A stretch of 50,571 nucleotides of DNA from Firmicutes bacterium ADurb.Bin080 (GCA_002070965.1 MWEH01000171.1:1-50571); one strand, 5' to 3'. Counted from the first letter of the stretch, positions 1-9,105 are shown. Numbers and translations: made by a program. Notes: a model not told the origin generated them from the sequence alone.

Positions 1-1
1 C

Positions 2-979
2 ACAATGTTCAAGAGACTGGGTATCAACGCAAATGTTGTTAAGGAGCAGGCTTTTCCCGATACCGAATTCAGTACTGTCGCAGTTCCTAATCCTGAGAAC
101 GCTGCCACTCTCGCAATGGGTGTAGCAGAGGGAGACAAAATTGGCGCAGATGTTGTGCTTGGAACCGACCCGGATGCGGACAGACTCGGGGTTGCAATCC
201 GAAACAATGAAGGAAAATTTATTCTGCTTACAGGAAATCAAATCGGGATATTATTGTTAGATTATATAATTCGCAGAAGAAAGGAAAAAGGAATACTTCC
301 TAAAAATGCGGCAATAGTTAAGACGATAGTAACCTCAACTTTAGCCGACAGAATAGCTAAGGCAAACGGAGTTAAAGTTTTTAATGTGCTTACCGGGTTT
401 AAATTTATTGGCGAAAAGATGACCGAGTGGGCAGAGACAGGTGAATATACATATATTTTTGGCTTTGAAGAGAGCTACGGATCTCTTTGCGGAACTTATG
501 CAAGGGATAAAGATGCAGTTGTTGCCAGTGTAATGTTTGCTGAAATGCTTTTGTACCTTGAAAGCAAAGGAAGCAGTGTTTACAAGAGACTTGAAGAGAT
601 AATGGCTGAATATGGACATTACTCTGAAAATAATTCCTCCACCACGTACAAGGGACTTTCCGGAATGGAAATAATGGCTGGTGTAATGAAGAATCTGAGG
701 TCAATGGACATCAAAGAAATTGGGGGCGAAAAGGTTCTGTCTGTTGCAGATTATATTTCCGGAGACATAAAACACTCAGATGGAAAAGTTACAAAGACAG
801 GATTACCTCAGTCAGATGTTATATATCTGAAGCTTGAGGAGGAACAGTTTGTATGTATAAGACCCTCCGGTACCGAACCGAAGCTAAAGATCTATGTTTT
901 GGTTTTTGAGAAAGATAAGCGAGCCAGTGAAGAAAAAGCCGCAAAAATTATGGAAGCAGCAAAGAAATTGTTAAGCTGA
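2..979 (+). CDS. pgcA: Phosphoglucomutase/phosphomannomutase, C-terminal part (5' end outside window)
   Basis: Cytoplasmic alpha-D-phosphohexomutase that interconverts hexose 1- and 6-phosphates. The reading frame is open to the window edge, so the N-terminal domain with the catalytic phosphoserine is missing; the visible ~325 residues are roughly the last 55-60% of a ~570-residue enzyme. Visible family motifs are the metal-binding loop GTDPDADR, the sugar-recognition loop GFEESYG and the phosphate-binding loop RPSGTEPKLK near the C-terminus. The first ATG (position 5) is internal, not a real start. The combination of motifs and spacing fits the long PgcA/PGM2-type enzymes better than the shorter ManB or GlmM types, but the missing half leaves substrate preference open. 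It ends with TGA, 142 bp before the next gene. No terminator is evident in that gap. Confidence 0.9.
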   Translation, partial: TMFKRLGINANVVKEQAFPDTEFSTVAVPNPENAATLAMGVAEGDKIGADVVLGTDPDADRLGVAIRNNEGKFILLTGNQIGILLLDYIIRRRKEKGILPKNAAIVKTIVTSTLADRIAKANGVKVFNVLTGFKFIGEKMTEWAETGEYTYIFGFEESYGSLCGTYARDKDAVVASVMFAEMLLYLESKGSSVYKRLEEIMAEYGHYSENNSSTTYKGLSGMEIMAGVMKNLRSMDIKEIGGEKVLSVADYISGDIKHSDGKVTKTGLPQSDVIYLKLEEEQFVCIRPSGTEPKLKIYVLVFEKDKRASEEKAAKIMEAAKKLLS

Positions 980-1121
980 TGAGCGGGTTGAAAGTGAACT
1001 ATGTAAAAATACGTGGCTAATGAATAGAAGATTCAGTATTGCTAGTCCAGGGATAATATATAGGCTTAGGCGTCATAAAATTGACGAATATATGCAAATC
1101 TATTTTTAGGAAAGGTGAAAG

Positions 1122-2753
1122 ATGAAAATACGGCTCCCTCGCAAAGAAAAACCCCCGGTTGAAGATCCGGATAGTTATCTCAAGACTGAGGTTGAAGGAG
1201 ATGCCCTGAAAATTGGGCAGGATGGTAGCATTGCCATTGATTCAGAAGAAGATATTTCTAAATCTCAAAAAAATTACATGGGTAAGAAAGAAATCTGGAT
1301 GTACGCTTTAGCAGCCGGAGGACAAGGCATGATTTATGCTATTATGTCTTCTTATATTTCCGAGTTTTATCTTAACGTTGCCATGCTTCCTCCAATGTTT
1401 GTATTGTTTTTAATGCTTTTTGCTAGATTGTGGGATGCAGTGAATGACCCTATGTGTGGGGCAATTGTCGATAAGGTTAATCCAAAAGGTGGAAAGTTCA
1501 GACCATATGTGTTATACACTCCCATTCCCGTAGCGATTTTGACATTCTTTATGTTTTTTGTCCCGAAGGGAATATCAATGAATAACCTCATGATATATTC
1601 TGCTTTCATATACACTTTTTGGGGGATGATATATACAGTAAGCGATGTTCCGTTTTGGAGCATGCCAAACGCCATGACTCCAAATGCCTCAGAAAGAGGA
1701 AAAACAATATCTGTTGCCAGGACTATTAATGGAATAGGAAGTGCCGTACCGATAGTATTGTATATGCTTCTATCGATGATTTTACCAAAGTTAACTTCAA
1801 AGACCGGAGTGGAATTTGACAAGGTGCAGTATATGGTTATTGCTCTGGTCTGTGCAATACTGGGAAGTATTATATTCTTAACTTCCTACTTCACAACTAA
1901 AGAGAGAGTGGTTGTTCCAAGACCGGCAAAGAGAGATAAGTCCGAGCCGTCGCCCATTAAATTATTGCTTACATGTAAACCCTTGATGCTGGTTGTTGCC
2001 ATGGGAATTCTTGCAAGTGGAAGATATCTAGTACAGGTTGCAGCCATCCATGTGGCGAGATACTCCTTTTATATCGGGCCAGAGTTGACCGGACTTACGG
2101 ATGTTGCAATAAATGAAGCATTAGCCTCTAGTAGGGCTACAATAGCCACAATTTTTCAGGTTTGTTCTGCGGTAGGCATGTTTGGCGCAATGTTGGTTTT
2201 GCCGAAGTTGTACAAGAAATATAACTATAAGAAGATAATAATTGTTTCATGTTTATCAGGCTTTGTGGCTTCAATCGCTATGACGATAGTAGGTTGGTTC
2301 TCTACCTTCTGGGCCTGCATTCCTTTCATAATAATCTCCTCAATTCCTCTGGGAGTAATAAATGTTACTTCCTATGCGATGATAGGAGATTCACTTGACT
2401 ATATGGAGTGGAAAACTGGGAGAAGAGAAACGGCTCTTGGCTCCTCGACACAGTCCTTTATTAATAAACTTGGAAACGCACTTGCTACCAGTTTTATTGT
2501 GATTACTTATATGATTTTCAGCATAGACCCAGCTGCAATTGTTGCTAGCGCAGGTGCTATTAATCCTTTGGAAATTCCGAAAAATGTAAGATTCGGAATG
2601 TTTACTCTCGTCTCGTTACTTCCTGGGGTTAGCATGCTTTTATGCACCATTCCCGTCTTCTTTTATGATCTGGTTGGAAAGAAAAAGAATCTGGTATTAA
2701 GCGAACTCGCTAAGCAAAGGGAAGAAAGGGGTATGGTAATCCAAGAACAGTAA
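1122..2753 (+). CDS. GPH-family (glycoside-pentoside-hexuronide:cation symporter) MFS transporter
   Basis: A 543-residue integral membrane protein of the major facilitator superfamily, GPH/MelB type. After a hydrophilic N-terminal stretch of about 55 residues there are about 12 hydrophobic helices. Family hallmarks are the RLWDAVNDPMCGAIVD loop after TM2 and the GDSLDYMEWKTGRRETA loop near TM10. An AGGAAAGGTG ribosome site lies just before the ATG. Family members import sugars or glycosides with Na+ or H+. Its position directly before iolBDEG suggests it imports inositol or an inositol-containing compound, but substrate cannot be read from sequence. Gram-positive inositol transporters such as IolT belong to a different MFS family, so this would be an alternative route. 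The 50-residue cytoplasmic head is longer than in typical members. Confidence 0.88.
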   Translation: MKIRLPRKEKPPVEDPDSYLKTEVEGDALKIGQDGSIAIDSEEDISKSQKNYMGKKEIWMYALAAGGQGMIYAIMSSYISEFYLNVAMLPPMFVLFLMLFARLWDAVNDPMCGAIVDKVNPKGGKFRPYVLYTPIPVAILTFFMFFVPKGISMNNLMIYSAFIYTFWGMIYTVSDVPFWSMPNAMTPNASERGKTISVARTINGIGSAVPIVLYMLLSMILPKLTSKTGVEFDKVQYMVIALVCAILGSIIFLTSYFTTKERVVVPRPAKRDKSEPSPIKLLLTCKPLMLVVAMGILASGRYLVQVAAIHVARYSFYIGPELTGLTDVAINEALASSRATIATIFQVCSAVGMFGAMLVLPKLYKKYNYKKIIIVSCLSGFVASIAMTIVGWFSTFWACIPFIIISSIPLGVINVTSYAMIGDSLDYMEWKTGRRETALGSSTQSFINKLGNALATSFIVITYMIFSIDPAAIVASAGAINPLEIPKNVRFGMFTLVSLLPGVSMLLCTIPVFFYDLVGKKKNLVLSELAKQREERGMVIQEQ

Positions 2754-2813
2754 AAGGCTCTTGGAAAATAATGGTAATTATGTAATATTTCGTCAACAAT
2801 ACATTTGATTGCA

Positions 2814-2840
2814 TTGACACTCAAATATAAAATATATGCT
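2814..2840 (+). promoter_or_regulatory. Candidate promoter before iolB (weak)
   Basis: A perfect TTGACA (2814-2819) is followed after 15 bp by TATGCT, an imperfect -10 with short spacing, inside a 145-bp AT-rich gap. It suggests iolBDEG can be transcribed independently of the upstream transporter. Call rests on consensus matching only. Confidence 0.3.
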
Positions 2841-2898
2841 GTCGCATATATAAAAATAAACGATCGGATGGCGGATAATTGGCAAAGAGGAGATAGAT

Positions 2899-3660
2899 AT
2901 GTTTATTTACCCAAAATTTAAGTCAGGTAAACAGGAAGTTACCAGGGTGTACGGAAAGACTTCCCCTATGCTCATGAATATTACCGTATACAAGCTTGAT
3001 AAAGAAGAGGAGATAGAGCTTTTTGAGCCGGGAATGGAAACTGCACTTCTGATTCTATCCGGGGAAATTAACGTATATTATGAAGACAGTAAATTGAATA
3101 TGGTAAGAGCCAGCGTGTTTGAGGAGCTTCCTACATGTATTCATGTACCTAAAGACACAGTTCTGACTGTCAAAGCCGAAAAGGACAGCGAGATACTGGT
3201 GCAGAGTACTGAAAATGAAAAGTATTTTGAACCCAGGGTTTTTAAAAAAAATGATATATATAAGTTTACAAGCTGCAAGGGTAAATGGGAAGGAACAGCG
3301 GAAAGAGAAGTAATTGACATAATTAATATCAAGAACTCCCCTTATTCAAATATGGTTCTGGGCGAGGTAATTGCCCGGCAGGGAAGATGGTGGAGTTATA
3401 TCCCCCATCACCATGCGCAACCCGAAGTATATTATTACAAATTTGAACGGTCCGAGGGCTTTGGCGCCTGTTTTATCGGCGAAAAAGCATATACAGTTAA
3501 AGATGGAAGTGCTGGACTTTTCGAGGGAGGAAAAACCCATGCACAGGTTACTGCTCCCGGATATCCAATGTATTGTTGCTGGATGATAAGACACCTTCCT
3601 GGAGATCCTTGGGATAATACTCGTACGGATGATCCAAGATATAGCTGGCTGTTAGATTGA
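2899..3660 (+). CDS. iolB: 5-deoxy-glucuronate isomerase
   Basis: A 253-residue cytoplasmic enzyme of the KduI/IolB cupin family. It converts 5-deoxy-D-glucuronate, the IolD product, to 2-deoxy-5-keto-D-gluconate. The diagnostic metal-binding region is seen as PHHHAQPEVYYY at about residue 175, followed by a second cupin motif around EGGKTHAQV and the C-terminal WMIRHLPGDPW segment typical of IolB. The length is slightly under the usual ~270. The ATG is preceded by AAAGAGGAG with good spacing. It is the first gene of an iolB-iolD-iolE-iolG run on the same strand. The last ten codons and the stop are repeated once directly downstream (see the repeat at 3629-3708). Confidence 0.95.
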   Translation: MFIYPKFKSGKQEVTRVYGKTSPMLMNITVYKLDKEEEIELFEPGMETALLILSGEINVYYEDSKLNMVRASVFEELPTCIHVPKDTVLTVKAEKDSEILVQSTENEKYFEPRVFKKNDIYKFTSCKGKWEGTAEREVIDIINIKNSPYSNMVLGEVIARQGRWWSYIPHHHAQPEVYYYKFERSEGFGACFIGEKAYTVKDGSAGLFEGGKTHAQVTAPGYPMYCCWMIRHLPGDPWDNTRTDDPRYSWLLD

Positions 3661-3708
3661 ATCAAGAAATGACCCAAGGTATAGTTAGCTGTTAGATTAA
3701 ATCTAGAA
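3629..3708 (+). repeat. 40-bp tandem duplication across the iolB stop codon (2 copies)
   Basis: Copy 1 (3629-3668) contains the final codons and TGA stop of iolB. Copy 2 (3669-3708) follows directly with about 85% identity, and its equivalent stop triplet is TAA. The shared core is CTGTTAGATT flanked by CCAAG-TATAG and AATC-AGAA. The period is 40, not a multiple of three. Confidence 0.85.
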
Positions 3709-3750
3709 AAATGAAAGTGGAAAATAGTGATTTTTAGAAAAGTGCTATTT

Positions 3751-3780
3751 TACTGGAATATATAATGTCAAAATCCAGTA
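3751..3780 (+). promoter_or_regulatory. Inverted repeat upstream of iolD
   Basis: TACTGGA (3751-3757) and TCCAGTA (3774-3780) form a perfect 7-bp inverted repeat separated by 16 bp, ending 19 bp before the iolD start. A further partial TTACTGG follows at 3781-3787. It could be a regulator site or an mRNA stem near the ribosome site. Which of these it is cannot be decided from sequence. Confidence 0.3.
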
Positions 3781-3799
3781 TTACTGGTAGGAGAAGGAA

Positions 3800-5755
3800 A
3801 TGTCGGAAAAAAGAATGAGAATTACAGTCGGGGAAGCGATAGTTAAATTCTTAGACAATCAATATGTCACTTTAGATGGAGTGGAAGAGAAGTTTGTTGA
3901 AGGAGTATTTACCGTATTCGGACATGGTTGTGTTCTTGGAATAGGGGAAGCTCTTGCAATGGCTGAGCATACCTTGAAAATTTATCAAGGAAAGAATGAG
4001 CAAGGTATGGCCCATGTCGCGATAGCATATGCCAAACAAAACAACAGAAAGAAAATTATCCCTTGCATTTCTAGTATCGGTCCAGGGGCTGCGAATATGG
4101 TAACTGCTGCTGCAACAGCAACAGTAAACAACATACCGTTGTTATTGTTCCCAGGCGATTCGTTCTCAACAAGAAGACCTGATCCGGTCTTACAACAGAT
4201 TGAACAAACCTACAACTTAAATATCACGACAAATGATGCCTTTAATCCGGTGACTAAGTTTTTCGACAGAATAACGAGGCCAGAAATGCTTGAATCAGCA
4301 CTATTAAATGCTATGAGAGTTTTAACAGATCCCGCAGAGACAGGAGCCGTATGCATAGCTCTTCCGCAGGATGTCCAGTCAGAAGTATACAATTTCCCAA
4401 AATACCTTTTTGAAAAGAGAGTTCATAGAATAGAGAGGCCAGTTCCTTCTGTAGAACAATTAGAGGATGCTGCTAGTGCTATTGCCAGAGCAAGATATCC
4501 TATGGTTATAGTCGGTGGGGGAGCCAGGTACAGTGAGGCAGGAAGAACAATTGCGGAGTTTTGCGACAGGCATAATATACCATTTGCCGAAACCCAGGCA
4601 GGAAAATCTACCCTTCCCTCAGCCAGCAAATATTATCTGGGTGGACTTGGGGTAACCGGTAACAGCTGTGCCAACGTCATAGCTATGAGATCGGATTGCA
4701 TCATAGCTCTCGGAACAAGACTGTCCGACTTCACAACAGCAAGTAAAACCCTTTTCCACGATGCGAGTATAGTGAGCATTAATACCTCAAAGTTTCATTC
4801 TAAAAAAATGAATGCGGTGTCTGTCGTAGGGGATGTAAAGGCAACTTTAATTGGATTAAAAAGCAGATTAACAGGGTATTATACCTACTATCAGGATGAA
4901 TACAAAACTTCACAGATGGAATGGAAGGCAGAGATGCGCAGGCTTAAGAGCATCCATTACTCCAAAGAATTGGTTCCTGAAGTCCTGAATATGACAAAAA
5001 CCACTGTAGAAGATTTTAAGGCTGTGACCGGAGCTGAACTTTGTCAAACGACAGCTATAGGTATTATCCGTGATACTATTGCAACCGACGCAATAATTAT
5101 AGGGGCCTCAGGTTCCTTGCCCGGATGCCTTCAGAGAATGTGGGAGACAGATTATCCTAATTCATATAACATGGAGTATGGCTATTCTTGTATGGGGCAC
5201 GAGGTTGCAGGCGCTCTCGGGTGCAAGATTGCATCGCCCACACAAGAGGTATATGCAATGGTCGGGGATGGCAGTTATCTGATGCTCCACAGTGAACTTG
5301 TGACTGCAATTCAAGAAGGTAAAAAAATCAATGTTCTTTTATTTGACAACGGAGGCTTTGGGTGTATTAATAATTTACAAATGGGCAAGGGAATTGATTC
5401 GCTTGCAACAGAATTCCGGTATGGTGCAAAAGCAAAAACAAAGTTCCTGAATATTGACTATGCAGCAAATGCAAGAGCATATGGATGCAAAGCATATACA
5501 GCGAAAAATGAAACCGAATTAAAAGCAGCTCTGGAATCAGCAAAAGCAGATACTTTACCTGTTCTAATCGATATAAAGGTATTGCCAAAGACAATGACTG
5601 ATGGATACGAAGGGGGCTTTTGGCAGGTAGGGTGTAATTTTATGCCAAGGAACAAAAAACAAGAACAGGCTTTGGCAGAACAACTGCATTATGTTGGGGA
5701 TAGGGATATGATGCAGATATCAGTCGAAACAGATATTACAGATAAAAAATTATAA
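3800..5755 (+). CDS. iolD: 3D-(3,5/4)-trihydroxycyclohexane-1,2-dione hydrolase (ThDP-dependent)
   Basis: A 651-residue cytoplasmic enzyme that opens the inositol-derived ring to 5-deoxy-D-glucuronate. It has the three-domain acetolactate-synthase-like fold: PYR domain at residues 1-190 with the ThDP-activating glutamate in NEQGMAH (E67), a central domain at about 210-360, and a C-terminal PP domain with the GDGSY...NN thiamine-diphosphate/Mg motif starting near residue 489. The length matches the IolD family (~640), longer than acetolactate synthases, and the FGHG...GIGEAL segment is characteristic. The start is an ATG behind AGGAGAAGG. It lies 139 bp after iolB and 20 bp before iolE, consistent with one operon. 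Confidence 0.95.
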   Translation: MSEKRMRITVGEAIVKFLDNQYVTLDGVEEKFVEGVFTVFGHGCVLGIGEALAMAEHTLKIYQGKNEQGMAHVAIAYAKQNNRKKIIPCISSIGPGAANMVTAAATATVNNIPLLLFPGDSFSTRRPDPVLQQIEQTYNLNITTNDAFNPVTKFFDRITRPEMLESALLNAMRVLTDPAETGAVCIALPQDVQSEVYNFPKYLFEKRVHRIERPVPSVEQLEDAASAIARARYPMVIVGGGARYSEAGRTIAEFCDRHNIPFAETQAGKSTLPSASKYYLGGLGVTGNSCANVIAMRSDCIIALGTRLSDFTTASKTLFHDASIVSINTSKFHSKKMNAVSVVGDVKATLIGLKSRLTGYYTYYQDEYKTSQMEWKAEMRRLKSIHYSKELVPEVLNMTKTTVEDFKAVTGAELCQTTAIGIIRDTIATDAIIIGASGSLPGCLQRMWETDYPNSYNMEYGYSCMGHEVAGALGCKIASPTQEVYAMVGDGSYLMLHSELVTAIQEGKKINVLLFDNGGFGCINNLQMGKGIDSLATEFRYGAKAKTKFLNIDYAANARAYGCKAYTAKNETELKAALESAKADTLPVLIDIKVLPKTMTDGYEGGFWQVGCNFMPRNKKQEQALAEQLHYVGDRDMMQISVETDITDKKL

Positions 5756-5775
5756 TAAGTTTATTGGAGGGAAAC

Positions 5776-6675
5776 ATGTTCAAAGGCAAGACTATCGAAG
5801 TGGGAATAGCTCCCATTGGCTGGACAAATGATGATATGCCCGATCTTGGAGGGGATATATCATTCAAACAATGTATCTCTGAGATGGAAATAGCGGGATA
5901 TACCGGAACCGAAATTGGCAACAAGTACCCACAGGACCCGCAGGTTTTGAAGGGCATACTGGCCTCCCATGGACTAAGGGTGGCAAATCGCTGGTTTTCT
6001 ATGTTTCTGTTAACTAAGAGTTATCAGGAAAATGAAGATGCTTTTGTTAAACAATGTGAATTTCTGAAAGAGACCGGGTCGAGAATAATTGGTGTCAGTG
6101 AACAGAGTTACTCTATTCAAGGACAAATGGATACACCGGTATTTGAGAAAAAATATGTTATGAACGATATAGAATGGGCACGTTTCAACGAGGGACTTAA
6201 CAAGCTTGGCAAGGTCGCTCTCGACAGATTTGGAATACATATGTCTTTTCACCATCATATGGGAACAGTTGTGCAGACTGCTGAAGAAATTGATAAAATG
6301 ATGGATGGGACAGATTCGAGATATGTTAATTTGCTGTTTGACAGTGGGCATTTAGCATATTGCGGGGAGGATTACATAGCAGTCCTAAAGAAATATGTAC
6401 AACGAGTCAGGCACGTACACCTAAAGGATATAAGGCCGGAAGTAGTTCTAAAAGTAAAAGAAAAACATATGTCTTTCTTACAAGGAGTAAGGAAGGGAAC
6501 TTTCACTGTACCAGGGGACGGGGTAGTGGATTTCAAACAGATATTTGAGATTCTGGATAATGCAGGATATGAGGGATGGTTGCTTGTTGAAGCAGAACAA
6601 GACCCCGAAAAGGCTCTGCCTTTGAGGTATGCGAAGAAGGCAAGAGCTTACATAAAAGAAACTGCCGGAATATAG
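5776..6675 (+). CDS. iolE: Myo-inosose-2 dehydratase
   Basis: A 299-residue TIM-barrel protein of the xylose-isomerase-like superfamily. It dehydrates 2-keto-myo-inositol to the dione used by IolD, with a divalent metal. Visible family signatures are GIAPIGWTNDD at the N-terminus, SFHHHMGT near residue 155, the metal-ligand stretch LLFDSGHLAYCGED, HVHLKDIRPEV and GDGVVDF, and an EAEQDP segment near the end. The ATG at 5776 is preferred over an in-frame TTG at 5764 because the TTG lies on the GGAGG ribosome site (5766-5770). It directly follows iolD and precedes iolG. Confidence 0.95.
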   Translation: MFKGKTIEVGIAPIGWTNDDMPDLGGDISFKQCISEMEIAGYTGTEIGNKYPQDPQVLKGILASHGLRVANRWFSMFLLTKSYQENEDAFVKQCEFLKETGSRIIGVSEQSYSIQGQMDTPVFEKKYVMNDIEWARFNEGLNKLGKVALDRFGIHMSFHHHMGTVVQTAEEIDKMMDGTDSRYVNLLFDSGHLAYCGEDYIAVLKKYVQRVRHVHLKDIRPEVVLKVKEKHMSFLQGVRKGTFTVPGDGVVDFKQIFEILDNAGYEGWLLVEAEQDPEKALPLRYAKKARAYIKETAGI

Positions 6676-6761
6676 AGAAATATAGTACATTTATACGAAA
6701 TAATTAGAATTTATTTAAGGAAACAGCCGCAGACAGCGGATTGTATATAGGAGAAAAGAGT

Positions 6762-7787
6762 ATGTTAAAAATTGGCATTATCGGAGCAGGAAGAATCGGA
6801 AAGGTTCATACTGAGTCAGTCAAACATCTTGTTAAGAATGCAGAGCTAAAAGCTATTGCGGATCCGTTTATGACTAAAGAAACGGAAGAATGGGCAAAGA
6901 ATATAGGGGTTGAAAATGTATACTCCGACTATTCGAAAATAATTAACGATAAAGATATTGATATCGTTTTGATTTGTTCTTCCACAGATACGCATAGCAA
7001 AATATCCTTGGAGGCAATAAAAGCAGGAAAGCATGTTTTCTGCGAAAAACCAATTGACCATGACGTCAATAAAATCAAGGAAGTAATGGATGCCATTAAT
7101 AAACACAAGGTTAAGTACCAAGTGGGCTTCCAAAGAAGATTTGACAGAAACTTTAGAGCAGCAAAAGAGGCTGTTCTTGCAGGCAAGATAGGGGACCTAA
7201 ATATATTAAAGATTACATCCAGAGATCCAGGGCCCCCGCCGGTGTCTTATATAAAAGTGTCCGGAGGAATTTTCCTGGATATGACAATTCATGATTTTGA
7301 TATGGTCAGATATATGTCGGGCGCAGAAGTAACCGAGGTTTACGCAATTGGCGGCGTAATGGTCGATCCTGCTATTAAAGAAGCTGGCGACATAGATACA
7401 GCGGTTATATCTTTAAAGTTATCTAATGGAGCACTGGCAGTTATTGACAACTGTCGCAGAGCATCGTACGGATATGACCAAAGAGTAGAAGCCTTCGGAA
7501 GCAAAGGACAGGTCGCTGTAGGAAACGTTCCCGAGAGTACCACTGTTTTGAGTGATGGTTCGGGAGTAACAGCTGAAAAACCACAATTTTTCTTTTTACA
7601 AAGATATATGGATGCATATGCAAACGAAGTTACTTCCTTTATTAATGCGGTTGTAAATAATACGGATACCGAGGTAAATGTGATTGATGGACTAAAACCT
7701 GTTATTATAGGTCTCGCAGCTAAAAAGTCACTTGCTCTTGGAAGACCCGTAAAGATTGAGGAAATTGAAAAAGAATATAAACTATAA
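6762..7787 (+). CDS. iolG: Inositol 2-dehydrogenase (Gfo/Idh/MocA family)
   Basis: A 341-residue NAD(P)-dependent oxidoreductase that oxidises myo-inositol to 2-keto-myo-inositol, the first pathway step. It has an N-terminal Rossmann motif (GIIGAGRIG, residues 5-13), the catalytic EKP near residue 92, and a C-terminal domain with GGIFLDMTIHDFDMVRY, which is typical of IolG. The start is the ATG with AGGAGA upstream; an in-frame TTG at 6741 has no ribosome site. Some family members act on scyllo-inositol or other polyols, but the iolB/D/E context supports the myo-inositol role. A strong terminator follows 6 bp after the stop, closing the operon. Confidence 0.92.
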   Translation: MLKIGIIGAGRIGKVHTESVKHLVKNAELKAIADPFMTKETEEWAKNIGVENVYSDYSKIINDKDIDIVLICSSTDTHSKISLEAIKAGKHVFCEKPIDHDVNKIKEVMDAINKHKVKYQVGFQRRFDRNFRAAKEAVLAGKIGDLNILKITSRDPGPPPVSYIKVSGGIFLDMTIHDFDMVRYMSGAEVTEVYAIGGVMVDPAIKEAGDIDTAVISLKLSNGALAVIDNCRRASYGYDQRVEAFGSKGQVAVGNVPESTTVLSDGSGVTAEKPQFFFLQRYMDAYANEVTSFINAVVNNTDTEVNVIDGLKPVIIGLAAKKSLALGRPVKIEEIEKEYKL

Positions 7788-7793
7788 ACCCTT

Positions 7794-7822
7794 ATACGCT
7801 CCCAAATTGGGGGCGTATTTTA
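7794..7822 (+). terminator. Rho-independent terminator of the iol operon
   Basis: A 10-bp stem (7794-7803 with 7809-7818, one G-U pair) closes an AAATT loop and is followed by a short run of T. It sits 6 bp after the iolG stop. Confidence 0.85.
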
Positions 7823-7839
7823 AAAACTAGGAGGATTTG

Positions 7840-9078
7840 ATGCCAAATCTAATAACCCATATGTATCTCGCAAAAGAGGTTAAAAAATTACTTGATGATG
7901 AGTTGAAAGCAATAATTGAAAAGTACATGGATGCCTTTCTATTTGGATCAATTGGGCCGGACTACCTTTTTGCTTTAAGAGAGATGGGACTGGAAATCGG
8001 AAGATACCCAAACATCATGCAATACGTCAAGCAATACGAGGTATTTGAACGGGTGGCAAAATTTCTTAATGAGAAAAGAGATCCACTACTTATAAGTTAC
8101 ACGTTGGGTTTAATGTGCCATTATGTTGCCGATCTTCATTGTCATCCCTACGTAAACTTTTTTTGCGAAGAGGGTGTTGTAAAGGATTTGCGGCCAATTC
8201 AGGCAAAAAGTGTCCATACATTGATTGAAAGTGCGGGCGACGAGTATATTTGCACTATGAGGATGGGATACAAGAATTCAAACAAATATAAACCCAATAA
8301 GGACCTTCGTACCAAGAAAAAAACCCGTATGAAAGTCGGAAAAATGTATGAAGAAGTAATAAACGATCTTTATGGAATTCCTCTTCCCGCCAAAAAGGCA
8401 GCACTCTCGGTGCAACTAACAAAAACATTTTTGGCAGTTGCAAACGATCCTACTGGCAAATTGAGACCCTTTGTAGATAAGATTGAGGATAAATATGCAA
8501 GTAAAAAGAAATTCACAGCATTGATGAGGCCTCCAGAGGGATACGGAAAAGTAGATTATTTGAACTTTAATCATAGGGAATGGAGAGTCGCAAGAAACAG
8601 GGATCAGATAACAGATCTAGACTTTATGGAACTGATTGATACTGCCATCAATTCTGCCACAACCGTTTACATACCTATGCTTTATTCTTCCATAAAAGAT
8701 GGAACAGAGATGGATAAGTCCTTATTCAGGGTGAACTATGAGGGAGTGGATATTGAATATATTGAAGAACAAATAGAAGGTAGACCCTCTCCAATGCTCC
8801 CAGTATATGTTAGAAAAGAAGAAAAACAACCCGAAAAAGAAGAGAATCTTCCTGAAATGAGTGAACAACCGTCTGAAGATGGAACAGTTGGGATTGAAGA
8901 TGTTTCTACGACTCAGGAGCAACCGCTTGAAGATGGAATAGGGGGCTCTGAACTTGGGATTGAAGATGTTATTACGACTAAGGAGCAACCGCTTGAAGAT
9001 GGAATAGAGAGCCTAGAAGTTCAATCTGATAGCGATGAGAAAGAGCTGAGTGTTGATCAGGAAAAGAAAGACGTTTAA
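7840..9078 (+). CDS. Zinc-dependent phospholipase C family protein with repetitive acidic C-terminus
   Basis: A 412-residue protein. The N-terminal ~200 residues fit the Zn_dep_PLPC family: MPNLITHMYLA with an early His, FGSIGPDYLF with a candidate Asp ligand, and the helix CHYVADLHCHPYV with clustered His/Asp ligands. No signal peptide is visible, so it is probably cytosolic or peripheral, unlike secreted clostridial alpha-toxin. Function in this cytosolic branch is unknown. From about residue 320 the protein becomes acidic and low-complexity (E, P, Q, D rich), with two and a half in-frame copies of an EQPLEDG...GIEDV unit. The start is the ATG just after AGGAGGATTTG; the TTG three bases earlier is less likely. 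It is placed between the iol terminator and a broken lipoprotein gene. Confidence 0.75.
   Translation: MPNLITHMYLAKEVKKLLDDELKAIIEKYMDAFLFGSIGPDYLFALREMGLEIGRYPNIMQYVKQYEVFERVAKFLNEKRDPLLISYTLGLMCHYVADLHCHPYVNFFCEEGVVKDLRPIQAKSVHTLIESAGDEYICTMRMGYKNSNKYKPNKDLRTKKKTRMKVGKMYEEVINDLYGIPLPAKKAALSVQLTKTFLAVANDPTGKLRPFVDKIEDKYASKKKFTALMRPPEGYGKVDYLNFNHREWRVARNRDQITDLDFMELIDTAINSATTVYIPMLYSSIKDGTEMDKSLFRVNYEGVDIEYIEEQIEGRPSPMLPVYVRKEEKQPEKEENLPEMSEQPSEDGTVGIEDVSTTQEQPLEDGIGGSELGIEDVITTKEQPLEDGIESLEVQSDSDEKELSVDQEKKDV
8863..9006 (+). repeat. In-frame tandem repeat encoding EQPLEDG...GIEDV units
   Basis: Unit 1 (8863-8916, 54 bp) and unit 2 (8917-8982, 66 bp, with a 12-bp insertion) are followed by a partial third copy from 8983. 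All keep the reading frame and lie in the last 75 codons of the phospholipase-like gene. Confidence 0.85.
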
Positions 9079-9105
9079 TAAATTTCGTTCCATGGAGAAC
9101 ATGAT

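Noticed and set aside
1367-1822. 151-codon minus-strand frame inside the first GPH transporter
   Set aside because: It is the complement of a well-supported membrane protein gene, with no start signal or recognised domain.
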